Translations under genes and position numbers: made by a program | The notes under the pieces: model-generated | Seen by the model: only the letters and a program-made list of their open reading frames with translations | What the model was told of the DNA's origin: nothing | Database searches by the model: none | Shown: positions 25,038 to 34,543 of the stretch, piece after piece | How the letters are laid out: every line of letters begins with the position of its first letter | Numbering within the stretch: the first letter of the stretch is position 1 | DNA from: JAUIIK01 sp041390865 | GTDB lineage: Bacteria > Chloroflexota > Chloroflexia > Thermomicrobiales > CFX8 | Assembly: GCA_041390865.1 (NCBI GenBank) | Contig: JAWKPC010000004.1 | Coordinates: 186,001-250,000, forward strand | Length of the DNA: 64,000 nucleotides | Direction: 5' to 3'

Positions 25038-26150
25038 ATGGCAATGTACCGCAGTGATGTCGTTGGAAGCTTGTTGCGCCCGGTTACCTGAAGCAGGCAC
25101 GCCGGCAACTCGAAGCCGGGGAGATCAGCGACGCAGCGTTCAAGAGAAGATAGAAGACCGGGCGGTCGATGAAGCGGTCGCGCTGCAGATCGACGCCGGT
25201 CGACGTCATCACCGACGGCGAGGCCGGCTTTATACGTTCTTCGGTCACCTGATCGACGCCGTCGAGGGCTTCGACAAGCTCGGAGGAATAGGCGATTCCA
25301 TTTCACGACGATGAGGCAACGAGATCGATAACCACGGCCGATCGTGACCTCGAAGCTGAAACCGCGGCGGCATCTCTGCAGCGGGGAGTTCAGCTATCTC
25401 CGAAGCTGCGCCCGGCGACCACCCGACGAAGGTAACGCTGATCAGCGCCCAGCAGGCCGCGGCCTATTACGATCCCGAAGTCGAAGGAGGCGCCTACGCG
25501 ACGATCGAGGCCTACCTGGCCGATATCGTCGATATTCTCCGGGCCGGGTCGCCGGATCTCATCCGGCTCGGCTGCACGTACATCCAGATCGACGCGCCGC
25601 AGTACGCCGCCTTGCTCGACCCGGAGATCCGTGAAGGCTATCGACAGCGCGGGAATGACCCCGACGCACTGCTCGACCGCTGCATCGAGCTGGATAACGC
25701 GGTGATCGGCGAACATCCGGGCATCGACTTCGGCATCCACCTCTGCCGCGGCAGCAGCCGGCAAGTTCTACGCGTCGGGCGGATACGACCCATTCGCTGG
25801 GCCAGATGTTCCAGCGGACGCATTTCAGCCACTTCCTGCTCGAATACGACGACGCCCGGTCCGGCTTCGAACCGCTCCAGCACGTCCCGGATGACCGCGT
25901 CGTCGTGCTCCGGTCTCGTGACGACGAAGAAGCCGGCGGTCGAGGGCAAGGACGATCCTCAAGCAGCGCATCGACGAAGCGAGCAACTACGTCCCCCTCG
26001 ACCGGCCTGGCGCGCTCAGCCCGCAATGCGGATTCGCCTCGACCGAGGAAGGCAACGATCTGACCGCTGCCCAGCAGGCCGCCAAACTACGCCTCGTCGC
26101 CGAGACGGCACGGGAGGTCTGGGAGCATGAACTCAGACCCCGTCATCACC
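25038..26150 (+). pseudogene. MetE-like cobalamin-independent methionine synthase (short form), frameshifted
   Basis: The frames assemble into a ~370-residue protein of the MetE C-terminal/UROD superfamily: MYRSDVVGSLLRPGYLKQAR, DEAVALQIDAGVDVITDGEA, LISAQQAAAYYDPEVEGGAY, GCTYIQIDAPQYAALLDPE and LVTTKKPAVEGKD, then LDRLALSPQCGFASTEEGN with the catalytic cysteine. The D-x-P in QIDAPQ and CGF match the methyltransferase zinc and substrate site. The length fits stand-alone MetE-like proteins that lack the N-terminal half. At least five indels break it. Start ATG 25038 has GGAG upstream. The end is unclear because the frame runs on into the M20 gene. Confidence 0.72.
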
Positions 26151-26227
26151 ACCCGCAAACGCGACCGGGACCAAATCCTGGTGGGGATGAGCTTCACCCT
26201 CGTTTGCCCGGGATAGGAGCGGACACG

Positions 26228-27561
26228 GTGAATGAAGATCTGAAACAACGAGCGCTTGCGGCGATCGACCGGGAAGCGGCACGGTTGGCCGGGTGAGCAG
26301 GACATCTTCCAGCACCCGAGAAGCTCGGGTTCAAGGAGCGGCGGACGGCCGGAATCGTGCCAGCGAATTTCGCGGCTCGGGCTCGGCTTTCATGAGGAAC
26401 TGGCATGACCGGCGTCCAAAGCGACGGTCCAGGGTCAGGCAGGCTCCGGACCGGAACATCGCGATTATCGGCGAGTTGGACTCGGTGCTCGTCGCAGACC
26501 ACCCCGATGCCGGACCCAGACACTGGCGCAGCCCATTCTTGCGGGCACAACGCCCAGATCACCGCGATGCTTGGCGTCGCCACCGGGTTGGTCGCGTCCG
26601 GCGTACTCGACCATCTGGCCGGCTCGGTCACCTTCTTCGCCGTGCCAGCCGAAAGTATGTCGAACTGGAGGAACGGCTCTCCCTCCGGGATCAGGGAAAG
26701 ACCGAATTCCTCGGCGGAAAGAGCGAACTGGTACGGCTCGGTGAGTTCGACGACGTCGACATGGCGATGATGGTCCACGCCGGGGTCTTCGATGACGGCA
26801 CGATCTGCAGCCTGAATACGTCGTCAAACGGATTCGTCGGCAAACGCGCCAGGTTCATCGGAAAAGCCGCACATGCCGGTGGGGCGCCGCACAACGGGAT
26901 CAACGCCCTGTACGCCGCGAATCTCGCGCTGGAGTCGATCAATGCCCAACGAGAGACGTTCGAGGACGGAGAGAGCGTCCGGATTCATCCGATTCTCACC
27001 CGCGGCGGCGATCTGGTGAACGTCATCCCGAACGACGTCCGGCTGGAGACGATGATTCGCGGCCGGGCGCTGGATGCGATCGTCGATGCCGACCGGAAAG
27101 TCGATCGGGCACTGAAGGCCGGGGCGCTGGCGATGGGAGCGCAGGTCGAGATCACCAGCCTTCCAGGCTACCTGCCGCTCCGCAACGATTCGGGGCTCGC
27201 ATCCGTGTTCCGGGAGAACTTCGTCGAGCACTTCGCGGCGACAGCCTGGAAAGAGGCAGGGCATGGATCGTGGTCGACCGATCTCGGAGACCTCTCGGCG
27301 ATCATGCCAGTCGTCGAACCGAACATGGCCGGTTTCGCCGGGACGGTTCACGGCAGCGACTGGCGGATCATCGACGACGAACTGGCCTACTTCTGGCCCG
27401 CCAAGCTGATGGCCGCGTCGGTTATCGACCTGCTCGCGGGCGGCGCGAGTCGAGCTGAAGCGATCATCCGGGACTACGACGCTGCGATGACCCGCGACGA
27501 ATACCTCGCGTTCATGCGGCAGGCAAGCCGGATGGAGACGTTCTCCGGGATCCATCGCTAA
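26228..27561 (+). pseudogene. M20-family amidohydrolase, intact except for an indel-rich start
   Basis: From about 26640 to the end one frame codes for an M20D-type metallo-amidohydrolase (aminobenzoyl-glutamate or N-acyl amino acid hydrolase-like). It shows GKAAHAGGAPHNGINAL in the dimerisation lid and GHGSWSTDLGDLSAIMPVVE near the C-terminus. The first 140 residues are split among frames: NEDLKQRALAAIDREAARLA, GFKERRTAG, IAIIGELDSVLV and HSCGHNAQITAMLG (metal ligands, including the cysteine used by M20D). GTG 26228 is the likely start. Indels cluster at 26293-26660 only. The gene may be functional if these are sequence errors; hydrolysis of an acyl-amino acid or peptide-like amide is expected. 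Confidence 0.75.
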
Positions 27562-27640
27562 CCTTGCCGGATCCGCACCTCAGCGTCGCATCGTCGTAGA
27601 CTGGTGCCGGATTGAATCGAACGCTCCAGGGAGACCGAAA

Positions 27641-28912
27641 CTGAGTCTGACACCGGGCCGGCGCTGCTACTTCTGCGGTCAACCACTGCGGGACGACGGC
27701 GTATTCTGTGTTTCCTGCGGCCGGCGACAGATCGGCCCTGTCACGAAAGCCGCGGCGTCGGCGCCATCACCATCGAATCGGAAGATCCTCCTGGGAATCT
27801 CCGGCCTGGCCGGCGCGTCGGTCTTCGGTTGCATGGTGCTCTGCGTCGGGCTCTTGCTCGTGGCGAGCGTACCGAATCCGGTTGCCCTCGCGATTGCGAG
27901 CTTTGCCGCGATCGTGCCGGCAACCGTCTACAGCTTTATGGTGCTACTGCTCGATCGCTTCGAATCCGAACCCTGGTACACCCTTCTGGGAGCGTTTATC
28001 TGGGGGGCAGTCGTCGCCGTCGTCTTCAGCGTGATCTTCGGGTCGATCGCCGGCGGGATCGTCATCGTCGCCTGGGGAGAGGAAGCGGCGAATCTCTTCG
28101 GATTGGTCATCGGCGCGCCGCTGTTTGAAGAGAGCACCAAAGGCGCCGCCCTCCTCGTTCTCCTGCTGGCATTCCGGCATGAACTCGACAGCATGCTCGA
28201 TGGAATCATCTATGGAGCGCTCGTCGGCCTGGGATTTGCGATGACCGAGAACATCCTGTATTTTGGCAGCTTCTTCCTTGATGGAGGATTGGCCGGGCTT
28301 ATCGTGGGATTCTTTATTCGGGCCGGGATCGGGGGTTTCTCCCACGCAATATTCACCGCCTGCACCGGCGCCGGGATTGGCTGGGCGCGAAGCCAGTACG
28401 GGAAAGGCGCCTGGCGATTCGTCGTCCCGTTCGCAGGATTGGGTCTGGCGATGTTCCTGCACGGCTCGTGGAATGGCTCGGCAGTTATCGGGGGCTATCT
28501 CGATGCCAGCCCGGGCGCCCTCCTCTTGATGATCGGTTTCCTGTTCTTCGGCCTGGTCGTCCCACCGTTCATCACCATCCTGATCATCGCCTACTTGAGC
28601 TGGAAGCGGCAGCTGCAGATTCTCCGCGTCCAATTGGCCGACGAGGTGAACCAGGGCACGATCACAGCCGAGGAATACACGATGCTGACCGATCCCGGTT
28701 TGCGCCGGCGCAAGCACTGGGGCACGCTCTTTTCGCGAGGGGTCCGCAGATGGCTTCAGCAACATCGATTCTCGAGGTTGACGAGCCAGCTGGCCCTACA
28801 GAAGCATCACGCATCCCAGGGTGAACTCGAGCCGCGCGGTCTGATGAAGCACAGCGACGCGGAGCTGCGGGCCGACATAGCTTCCGCACGCACCGCCTTG
28901 CTGGCTGCCTAG
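27641..28912 (+). CDS. PrsW-family intramembrane protease with N-terminal zinc ribbon
   Basis: The frame opens at 27641 with a zinc ribbon CYFCGQPLRDDGVFCVSCGR (two CxxC pairs). About eight membrane helices follow, with the PrsW motifs PLFEESTKG (EExxK), FRHELDSMLDG, GFAMTENILY and GGFSHAIF, and a late FLHGSWN histidine. A soluble basic tail of ~90 residues closes the protein. PrsW relatives are putative metalloproteases that cut membrane-bound regulators such as anti-sigma factors. No ATG/GTG/TTG lies before the zinc ribbon in this frame. CTG 27641 is well placed behind AGGGAGA, while the first ATG (27833) would delete the ribbon. I therefore propose a CTG start, or a start damaged by error. 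Confidence 0.78.
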   Translation: MSLTPGRRCYFCGQPLRDDGVFCVSCGRRQIGPVTKAAASAPSPSNRKILLGISGLAGASVFGCMVLCVGLLLVASVPNPVALAIASFAAIVPATVYSFMVLLLDRFESEPWYTLLGAFIWGAVVAVVFSVIFGSIAGGIVIVAWGEEAANLFGLVIGAPLFEESTKGAALLVLLLAFRHELDSMLDGIIYGALVGLGFAMTENILYFGSFFLDGGLAGLIVGFFIRAGIGGFSHAIFTACTGAGIGWARSQYGKGAWRFVVPFAGLGLAMFLHGSWNGSAVIGGYLDASPGALLLMIGFLFFGLVVPPFITILIIAYLSWKRQLQILRVQLADEVNQGTITAEEYTMLTDPGLRRRKHWGTLFSRGVRRWLQQHRFSRLTSQLALQKHHASQGELEPRGLMKHSDAELRADIASARTALLAA

Positions 28913-28961
28913 CCAGATAGAACGTAGAGAGCGTCGTTGTGCCCCACATTCCCCGGCAGAT

Positions 28962-30113
28962 ATGGACAGTTCAGGGACGCACGTCCGGCGGACGGGGCCG
29001 AGCCAGATGGTAGTGCGAAGCCGCATCCGCGCCTTTGGATTGGTGGCGATCATCATCCTGATCGGCATCGTGTCAGCCTGCACCGCATCCGACGAGCGCT
29101 TCGCAACCGAGACGGCGGGTTCGAGCGACGCTGCCCTCTCGACCGCGACGCTTACCCCGTCCGGCGACCCGCTGATGATCGGCGGAGATCCGGTGCTGCG
29201 CGTGTATGTCCCGGAACTCGAAGGCCCGGCCCGGTACGCTCTCACGGCGGGTTGGCTCTACCGCCGGGATGGCCACGATTGGATCGCGACGAACGCCGCG
29301 ACGGACGACCGCTGGATTCTCGTCGATCCATCGCGGCCGGACCGACTGTTCCGGGGCGACCATCCGGCATGCTCGGAGGATGCCGATAGCAAACCGATTA
29401 CCTTCAGCAAGAGCATTGACGGTGGAGACACCTGGCGAGCCATCCCCGGCGGCGACAACATTCGCCCGCTGATCGTTGATCCGACGCTGGGCGACGTGAT
29501 CTACGGCTCCGACTGCGGGTTGGCGATATCGACCGATGCAGGAGAGAACTGGCGGGCCTACTACCGATCGCGCGGACACACCGTCGTCGACGCCGTCGTC
29601 GTCGGCGAGCGGTTGCTGGTGCTCGAGATATCGGAATCCGGGCGAGGCCGAGTACGGAAGATCAATGTCACCGTCCCGGAGGATCCCGAGCTCGACACGA
29701 TTCTCTTCGAGACGGGCCACGTCTTCGACCTCGACGCCAAACCCGAGCGAATCGTCGTTGCCGGGATGGAGGGCATCTCCGTCTCGGTCGACAATGGCGA
29801 GACCTGGACGACGTCTCGATCGGGCATTGAGGATGTCACCCTTGAATCGATCGACGATCTGCCTCCCCAACCGGCAGGGGAGACCCAGCCCGCCTTCGGC
29901 GTCCTGGCAGTGCGGTTCGATCCGATCAACTCGCGCCGCATATTCGCCGGTACCGTAAGAGGGCTCTATATCTCGCAGGATGCCGGACTCACCTGGGACA
30001 GCTATTCGAAGATCCAGCTCGATACCCGGGTGCTGGATATCCAGTTCGCGGCGGGCGGAAACGATGTTTACGTCACGACCCCCGATGGAGTCACCATCGT
30101 CCCGAATCCCTAG
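28962..30113 (+). CDS. Lipoprotein with sortilin/BNR-type propeller
   Basis: A 383-residue (or 368 from ATG 29007) exported lipoprotein. The signal FGLVAIIILIGIVSAC ends in a lipobox. The mature part has repeats of the BNR/Asp-box and Ycf48-like type: SKSIDGGDTWRAIPGG, AISTDAGENWRAYY, SVSVDNGETWTTSRSG and YISQDAGLTWDSYS. Such sequences fold as beta-propellers in sialidases, sortilin and photosystem II assembly factor Ycf48. No sialidase catalytic residues are recognised. It is probably an extracytoplasmic binding or assembly protein. Neither candidate start has a strong ribosome site. Confidence 0.8.
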   Translation: MDSSGTHVRRTGPSQMVVRSRIRAFGLVAIIILIGIVSACTASDERFATETAGSSDAALSTATLTPSGDPLMIGGDPVLRVYVPELEGPARYALTAGWLYRRDGHDWIATNAATDDRWILVDPSRPDRLFRGDHPACSEDADSKPITFSKSIDGGDTWRAIPGGDNIRPLIVDPTLGDVIYGSDCGLAISTDAGENWRAYYRSRGHTVVDAVVVGERLLVLEISESGRGRVRKINVTVPEDPELDTILFETGHVFDLDAKPERIVVAGMEGISVSVDNGETWTTSRSGIEDVTLESIDDLPPQPAGETQPAFGVLAVRFDPINSRRIFAGTVRGLYISQDAGLTWDSYSKIQLDTRVLDIQFAAGGNDVYVTTPDGVTIVPNP

Positions 30114-30162
30114 TCAGGCCCGATGCTACAATCAGCCCGAAGGGGAAGGGGATGCCTCAGGC

Positions 30163-31050
30163 ATGACGATTCGATTCATTCTGGAAGTCCCACGTGCTGA
30201 CGCTCCCGGGGCGCTCGCGGTCATCGACCGCGTCCCCGATGCCGAGATCATCGTGGCGCACAACGTCGAAGGACTCGCCGCGGCGGAAGCAACCGGCGAC
30301 ATCTCGGTGATCGCATCAACGCTTGACGTCATCGACGAGCTCTACACCTGGTACGACGGCCTGGAAGCGAATCCTCCTGTCTTCATCAACGTCGCCGACG
30401 GGGAACGATATCGCCTGAGCGCCTACGACCGGCCGTCTCTCCGGCACGCGCTGGAAGGGCATCTCGGGGCTGACGCCGCTCCGCCACCCGCCCCGCCGGT
30501 TCAGTACGCCGCGAGCCGGGCCGGAAATCTTGTGTACGAAGTGCCGTTCGGAGGAAGCATGTCAGACGGTCCCGCGCTAGTTGCCGCCGAGAGCCCGATT
30601 ACGCTGGAGCGCTTCGATCACGTCGCGCTGCGAGTTCCGGACCTCGCCCGGGCCGAGCGTTTCTACCACACGTTCTTCGGGATGGATGTCGCCTATCGGG
30701 CGTGGCGGCAGGATGATCGATGGGAACAGGTTGACGAGACCTTCGATTGGTCGACGAGCATCAACGAGGGACCGCATCCGGAAATCGTACGGCTCGAAAA
30801 CGGGCCGGTCGCGATCGTCTTGATCGATGCCGGACTGGCACAACCGCTCTATGAGAACCGCATCGACCACATCAGCGTCATCGTTTCCCCGGAAGTGCTC
30901 GCCCAGATTCGGGGCAAGGCACTGTTCCAGTCGTTCACCGTCCGGGAGGACGGCCAGCGCGCGTTCCGATTCGTCGATCCTTTCGGTCTGGTCTGGCAAC
31001 TGATCTCCGAGCAAGGCGCGGCGATCGAAGCAGGCCGTCATGGCGCTTGA
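30163..31050 (+). CDS. VOC/glyoxalase-domain protein with unknown N-terminal domain
   Basis: A 295-residue cytoplasmic protein. Residues 1-105 (MTIRFILEVPRADAPGALAV...) form a small domain I do not recognise. A Pro/Ala linker follows. Residues ~145-285 are a vicinal oxygen chelate domain: ERFDHVALRVPDLARAERFY, FFGMDVAYR, NGPVAIVLID, NRIDHISVIV and FVDPFGLVWQLI. The histidines of FDHVAL and IDHISV are in metal-ligand positions. VOC proteins include lyases, dioxygenases and antibiotic-binding proteins. The DinB-like gene overlaps its end by 11 bases, suggesting coupled synthesis and possibly a shared thiol-dependent detoxification role (inference). Confidence 0.78.
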   Translation: MTIRFILEVPRADAPGALAVIDRVPDAEIIVAHNVEGLAAAEATGDISVIASTLDVIDELYTWYDGLEANPPVFINVADGERYRLSAYDRPSLRHALEGHLGADAAPPPAPPVQYAASRAGNLVYEVPFGGSMSDGPALVAAESPITLERFDHVALRVPDLARAERFYHTFFGMDVAYRAWRQDDRWEQVDETFDWSTSINEGPHPEIVRLENGPVAIVLIDAGLAQPLYENRIDHISVIVSPEVLAQIRGKALFQSFTVREDGQRAFRFVDPFGLVWQLISEQGAAIEAGRHGA

Positions 31051-31483
31051 TAACTATCGCGATCTCATCGACGAGCTGGTGGGATTCCCGGTCGAGCTTC
31101 GTGCCGCGGTCGAGTCAGCTGGACAAGCCCCGGAAGGTGAGTGGAGCGCCGAAGAGATCGTCGCCCATCTAACGGCGGGAGACGAGTTCTGGCTGGCGCG
31201 CCTGAACCTGCTCCTGACACAGCGCGAACCATTCCTCCCCGAGTTCGGGACGGCTGCCGACGACCGCATGGCCGAGCTCCTGGAGCAAACGGTTGAGGAG
31301 AATCTCGATCACTTCAGCGACGTTCGGGGGCAGATCGTCTCGATGCTGATGAGCATGACGCTCGGGGACTGGGATCGAACGGGCACGCACGAAACGCAAG
31401 GTGAACGCAGCATCGTCGATACCGTTGAAGCCATCGCCGATCACGACGCCGACCATCTCGCACAGCTGAAGAGCTATTCGTAG
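31040..31483 (+). CDS. DinB/YfiT-family protein
   Basis: A 147-residue four-helix protein. Metal-ligand histidines of the DinB/mycothiol-dependent maleylpyruvate isomerase fold are seen at EIVAHLTAGDEFW and in DHDADHLAQL near the C-terminus. The family includes thiol transferases using bacillithiol or mycothiol and many proteins of unknown role. The ATG at 31040 lies inside the end of the VOC gene, so translation is probably coupled. Complete. Confidence 0.82.
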   Translation: MALDNYRDLIDELVGFPVELRAAVESAGQAPEGEWSAEEIVAHLTAGDEFWLARLNLLLTQREPFLPEFGTAADDRMAELLEQTVEENLDHFSDVRGQIVSMLMSMTLGDWDRTGTHETQGERSIVDTVEAIADHDADHLAQLKSYS

Positions 31484-31545
31484 TTTGTGATGCATGGCCT
31501 GACAAGCATGTTGGCCAATCCCAGGAAACCCAATAGCATCCAGAT

Positions 31546-31649
31546 TGTCATTTCGACCCGGGTTCCCGCGGTAAGCGGGTGGGAGAAATCTCAATGCAGC
31601 ATGTCCCTGGGGTTCGACTGAGATTTCTCGCTCCGCTTGAAATGACAAC
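31546..31649. repeat. MITE-like inverted-repeat element (104 bp)
   Basis: Outer arms TTGTCATTTC (31546-31555) and GAAATGACAA (31640-31649) are perfectly complementary. Inner arms GAGAAATCTCA (31584-31594) and TGAGATTTCTC (31620-31630) pair too. The whole can fold into one long hairpin. GTCATTTCGA...GAGAAATCTC is, in my recollection, a widespread intergenic bacterial repeat type. It lies between the DinB-like and ZIP genes and contains no gene. Confidence 0.7.
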
Positions 31650-31733
31650 CTTGTTGCGTATCGGGTCCCGATGATGCATCGAAGCGTCACATCATGAGGC
31701 ACAGACCACTAGATTTCAGGAAGTTCTCCTCTG

Positions 31734-32558
31734 ATGCTGGATCAACTCCAGGACCTCGATCCGATCATCCAGGCTGGATTGGCCGGAGGGTTTACCTGGG
31801 CAATAACGGCGGCCGGGGCCGCCATCGTCCTGTTCGTCAGGCAACCGGGCACAAGATTCCTCGATACGATGCTTGGATTTGCGGCCGGGGTCATGCTGGC
31901 CGCAAGCGTCTGGTCGCTGCTCATCCCGGCCATCGAGCGATCTGAAGAGGGATCTCTCCCGGCCTGGCTCCCGGCAGGGGCAGGGCTGGCGGTCGGTGCC
32001 GGAAGCCTCTGGATCATCGATCAGATTCTCCCGCACATCCATCCACTCCAGCGCAACGCAACGGCAGAGGGGATGTCGTCCGCCTGGCGGCAGACGACGC
32101 TCCTGATCATGGCGATCACGATCCACAACATCCCCGAGGGTCTGGCGGTCGGGGTAGCGTTCGGCGCGTTGCAGGACGTTGACTCCGGCTCGGAGATGAC
32201 GACCGCCTTCGGAGCAGCCGTCGCCCTGGCGATAGGCATCGGACTCCAGAACTTCCCGGAAGGCATATCGGTGTCGCTACCACTGCGCGGCCAGGGCTTC
32301 TCGCGGGCACGCTCGCTCTGGTACGGCCAGCTTTCGGCGGCGGTGGAACCGGTCGCCGCCATCGTCGGCGCGCTGGCTATCGTACTGATCAGCCCGATTC
32401 TGCCCTGGGCGCTGGCTTTTGCGGCCGGAGCGATGGTCTTTGTCGTTGTCGAGGAGTTGATTCCGCAGTCGCACTCGCGCGGCAACGGCGACCTGGCCAC
32501 CCTCGGCACAGTCTTCGGCTTCATCGTCATGATGACCCTGGACGTAGCACTGGGATGA
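31734..32558 (+). CDS. ZIP-family metal transporter
   Basis: A 274-residue inner-membrane protein with about eight helices. The ZIP signatures are HNIPEGLAVGVAFG in helix 4 and QNFPEGISVSLPLRG in helix 5, which form the binuclear metal site; VVEELIPQSH follows in a later helix. A histidine-containing stretch (LPHIHP) lies in the loop before helix 4. It resembles the GufA/ZupT branch, which imports zinc and other divalent metals. It is monocistronic, preceded by the hairpin element at 31546, with GGAAG before the ATG. Metal preference cannot be told. Confidence 0.9.
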   Translation: MLDQLQDLDPIIQAGLAGGFTWAITAAGAAIVLFVRQPGTRFLDTMLGFAAGVMLAASVWSLLIPAIERSEEGSLPAWLPAGAGLAVGAGSLWIIDQILPHIHPLQRNATAEGMSSAWRQTTLLIMAITIHNIPEGLAVGVAFGALQDVDSGSEMTTAFGAAVALAIGIGLQNFPEGISVSLPLRGQGFSRARSLWYGQLSAAVEPVAAIVGALAIVLISPILPWALAFAAGAMVFVVVEELIPQSHSRGNGDLATLGTVFGFIVMMTLDVALG

Positions 32559-32693
32559 TTGGTCCAGCGTCGATTCCGGCATCATGCCGCTCGCTGGAGA
32601 AGAGCGTAGGAAGCAGCAGGACGGAAATATGCTCCGCCCTGCTGTGAGGCACCGTCTGCGACGGGAGCATCGAGCTGACTTCCCCGACCGGGG

Positions 32694-33529
32694 CTATGCC
32701 AGGCCGACTACATCCACCAGGAACGAATGCGGCTTCCCGGCACGGTTGACGTCCAACGCCAGCTTCCGCCGATGCCGGCGGCAATCAGGCTGTCGATCAG
32801 CACGTTGGCGCTCTCCACCTGAACCGCACCAACCGAGATGAGGACGTCACCAGGGAGCAACCCAGCAGCGTCGGCAGGGCTCTCCGGCTGGACGTCGGTC
32901 AGGATCAGACCGGCGTTGATCTGCTGGGCAGTGATGCCGATATGGGGCCGGGGATCCACCTGCCGCGCGAGAAACCGGCGGACGACGTGAACCGGGATCG
33001 AGAGCCCGAGTCCCGGCCCGGCCACCATGGCGTTGATACCGATCAGTCTCCCGGATGCGTCGAGCAGCGGACCGCCGGAGTTGCCACGGTTGAGCGTTAC
33101 GTTACTGGCGATGAGCTCGCGCGGATCGTCCTTCGACGGCGGCCGGCTGATGACGCCGATCGTGACGACATCCTGCAGCCCGAGCGGATGGCCGACGGTC
33201 AGGACAAGCTGGCCGGGACGGAGCGTCTGTGAATCGCCGGATTCGAGCGCGGGCAGCACGCCGGCGTCGATCTTAATAGCGGCAAGATCCAGTGAATCGT
33301 CCCGCGCGACGACCGGCCCTTCGAAGCGCGTGCCATCGCCCTGTCGCACGACCGCGGATCTTCTCCGGACGACGTGGGCGTTGGTGACGATGATGCCCCG
33401 CGGGCCAATGACCACGCCGGCGCCGGAGCCGCGGCCGCCGTCGTCGACCTGAACGACGCTCGGAAGAACTTGTTCCGCGATTGATACCGCCGCGTCACCG
33501 GTGAATGGCAGGGGTATTGAAGCTGTCAT
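32694..33529 (-). CDS. Soluble HtrA-like serine protease with PDZ domain (frameshift near the end)
   Basis: About 277 residues. The S1C trypsin-like domain has H in TNAHVVRR, D in DSLDLAAIK and S in NRGNSGGPLL. One PDZ domain follows (HIGITAQQI...SPADAAGLLPGDVLISVG). There is no signal peptide or membrane anchor, unusual for HtrA/DegP relatives. The written frame stops at 32708 after an aberrant WRWTST tail. A one-base shift near 32755 restores the normal PDZ end LALDVNRAGKP and a stop at 32694. It lies 12 bases downstream of a homologous protease gene, so the two form an operon. Confidence 0.78.
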
Positions 33530-33541
33530 GACGTCCCGACC

Positions 33542-34453
33542 TTACCGCTCGCCCGGCGTGACGGTCAGATCGATAGCTTCGCCCGCCCGGAGGAGATGAA
33601 TCGCAAGCTGCTGCCCGATGCTGTCCGGGCCGAGCTGCTCGTGGACCTGCCGGGGATCGCTGACCTGCTCGCACCCGAAGCGCACGATCGTGTCGCCGAG
33701 CATCAAGCCGCCCTGCTCGGACGGGCTTTCAGGCTCGATGCCAACGACGAGCAAGCCCGACTCCTGCTCCGCTCCGAGCTTCGACCGCAGGCTGGCCGGA
33801 ATACGCACCGGCTGAAGGGCGACGCCGAGATAGCCCCGCGAGATCCGCCCCTTCTCGACGAGCACGCCGACGATCCGGTCCAGCTCGGCATGCGGGATTG
33901 TGACCGGCAAACCGCGGCTCAGGGCCGACGTGTTGAGCCCGACAATCTCGCCGGCCGCATTGACCAGCGGGCCACCCGAGAAACCGGGGTACATCGTCAA
34001 ATCCGGCCGGACTGCGCCTTCAATCCGCGTTCCACCGCGAGCGCGAAGGGTGCTCCCGGCAACGCTGACCGCCCCGAATGCGACCTGCGGTGTCTCTCCA
34101 TACGGCCACCCGAGCGCGAGCACGATCTGCCCCGGTTTCGAAGGGGTCGTGGCCTTCGTCGCGGCTGGCAGGTCATCGTCAACGTCGACCCGAAGGGCCG
34201 CGATGTCGCTGCCCGGGTCCCGGCCAACCAACGTCGCCTCGACTTCCCTACCATCGGGCAGAACGACGGATATCTCGTCATCCCGCTCGACGACGTGGTT
34301 GGACGTCACGATCAGGCCATCGTTCGACCAGACGATGCCGGTCGCAGGCATGCGCCGGCGGGCCTTGACCGTGACGATCGAAGCGGAGACGGTTTCGACG
34401 GCGTCGGCGAGCGCGTTCGAGAGTTCGACGAGAGCGTTTGATTCCTGAGACAT
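33542..34453 (-). CDS. Soluble HtrA-like serine protease with PDZ domain
   Basis: A 303-residue paralogue of the next gene and first in the pair. The catalytic triad is H in TSNHVVER, D in GSDIAALR and S in YPGFSGGPLVN; the oxyanion loop is GFSGG rather than the usual GNSGG. A C-terminal PDZ domain carries GIEPESPSEQGGLMLGDTIV. No export signal or membrane helix is present, so it should be cytoplasmic. The ATG at 34453 follows AGGAGCATCATCG. The pair may work as mixed oligomers in protein quality control (inference). Confidence 0.85.
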   Translation of the reverse strand: MSQESNALVELSNALADAVETVSASIVTVKARRRMPATGIVWSNDGLIVTSNHVVERDDEISVVLPDGREVEATLVGRDPGSDIAALRVDVDDDLPAATKATTPSKPGQIVLALGWPYGETPQVAFGAVSVAGSTLRARGGTRIEGAVRPDLTMYPGFSGGPLVNAAGEIVGLNTSALSRGLPVTIPHAELDRIVGVLVEKGRISRGYLGVALQPVRIPASLRSKLGAEQESGLLVVGIEPESPSEQGGLMLGDTIVRFGCEQVSDPRQVHEQLGPDSIGQQLAIHLLRAGEAIDLTVTPGER

Positions 34454-34543
34454 CGATGATGCTCCTTTCAGTGTGTCAATCCTCGCCGATGTGCGACCGG
34501 GCCGGCACCGGGCGGGTGGGCAGGCAACCACCTGTCCATATGG

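Noticed and set aside
26127..26216. A possible 29-residue peptide starting MNSDPVITTRKRD
   Set aside because: It overlaps the damaged MetE/M20 junction and has no homologue or ribosome site that I can defend.
26279..26300. TGA after EAARLAG in the M20 gene as another recoded stop
   Set aside because: The next family-like residues (DIFQHP) lie in another frame, so an indel, not recoding, explains it.
32584..32841. Plus-strand frame after the ZIP gene
   Set aside because: It is the antisense of the protease C-terminus and has no coding features.
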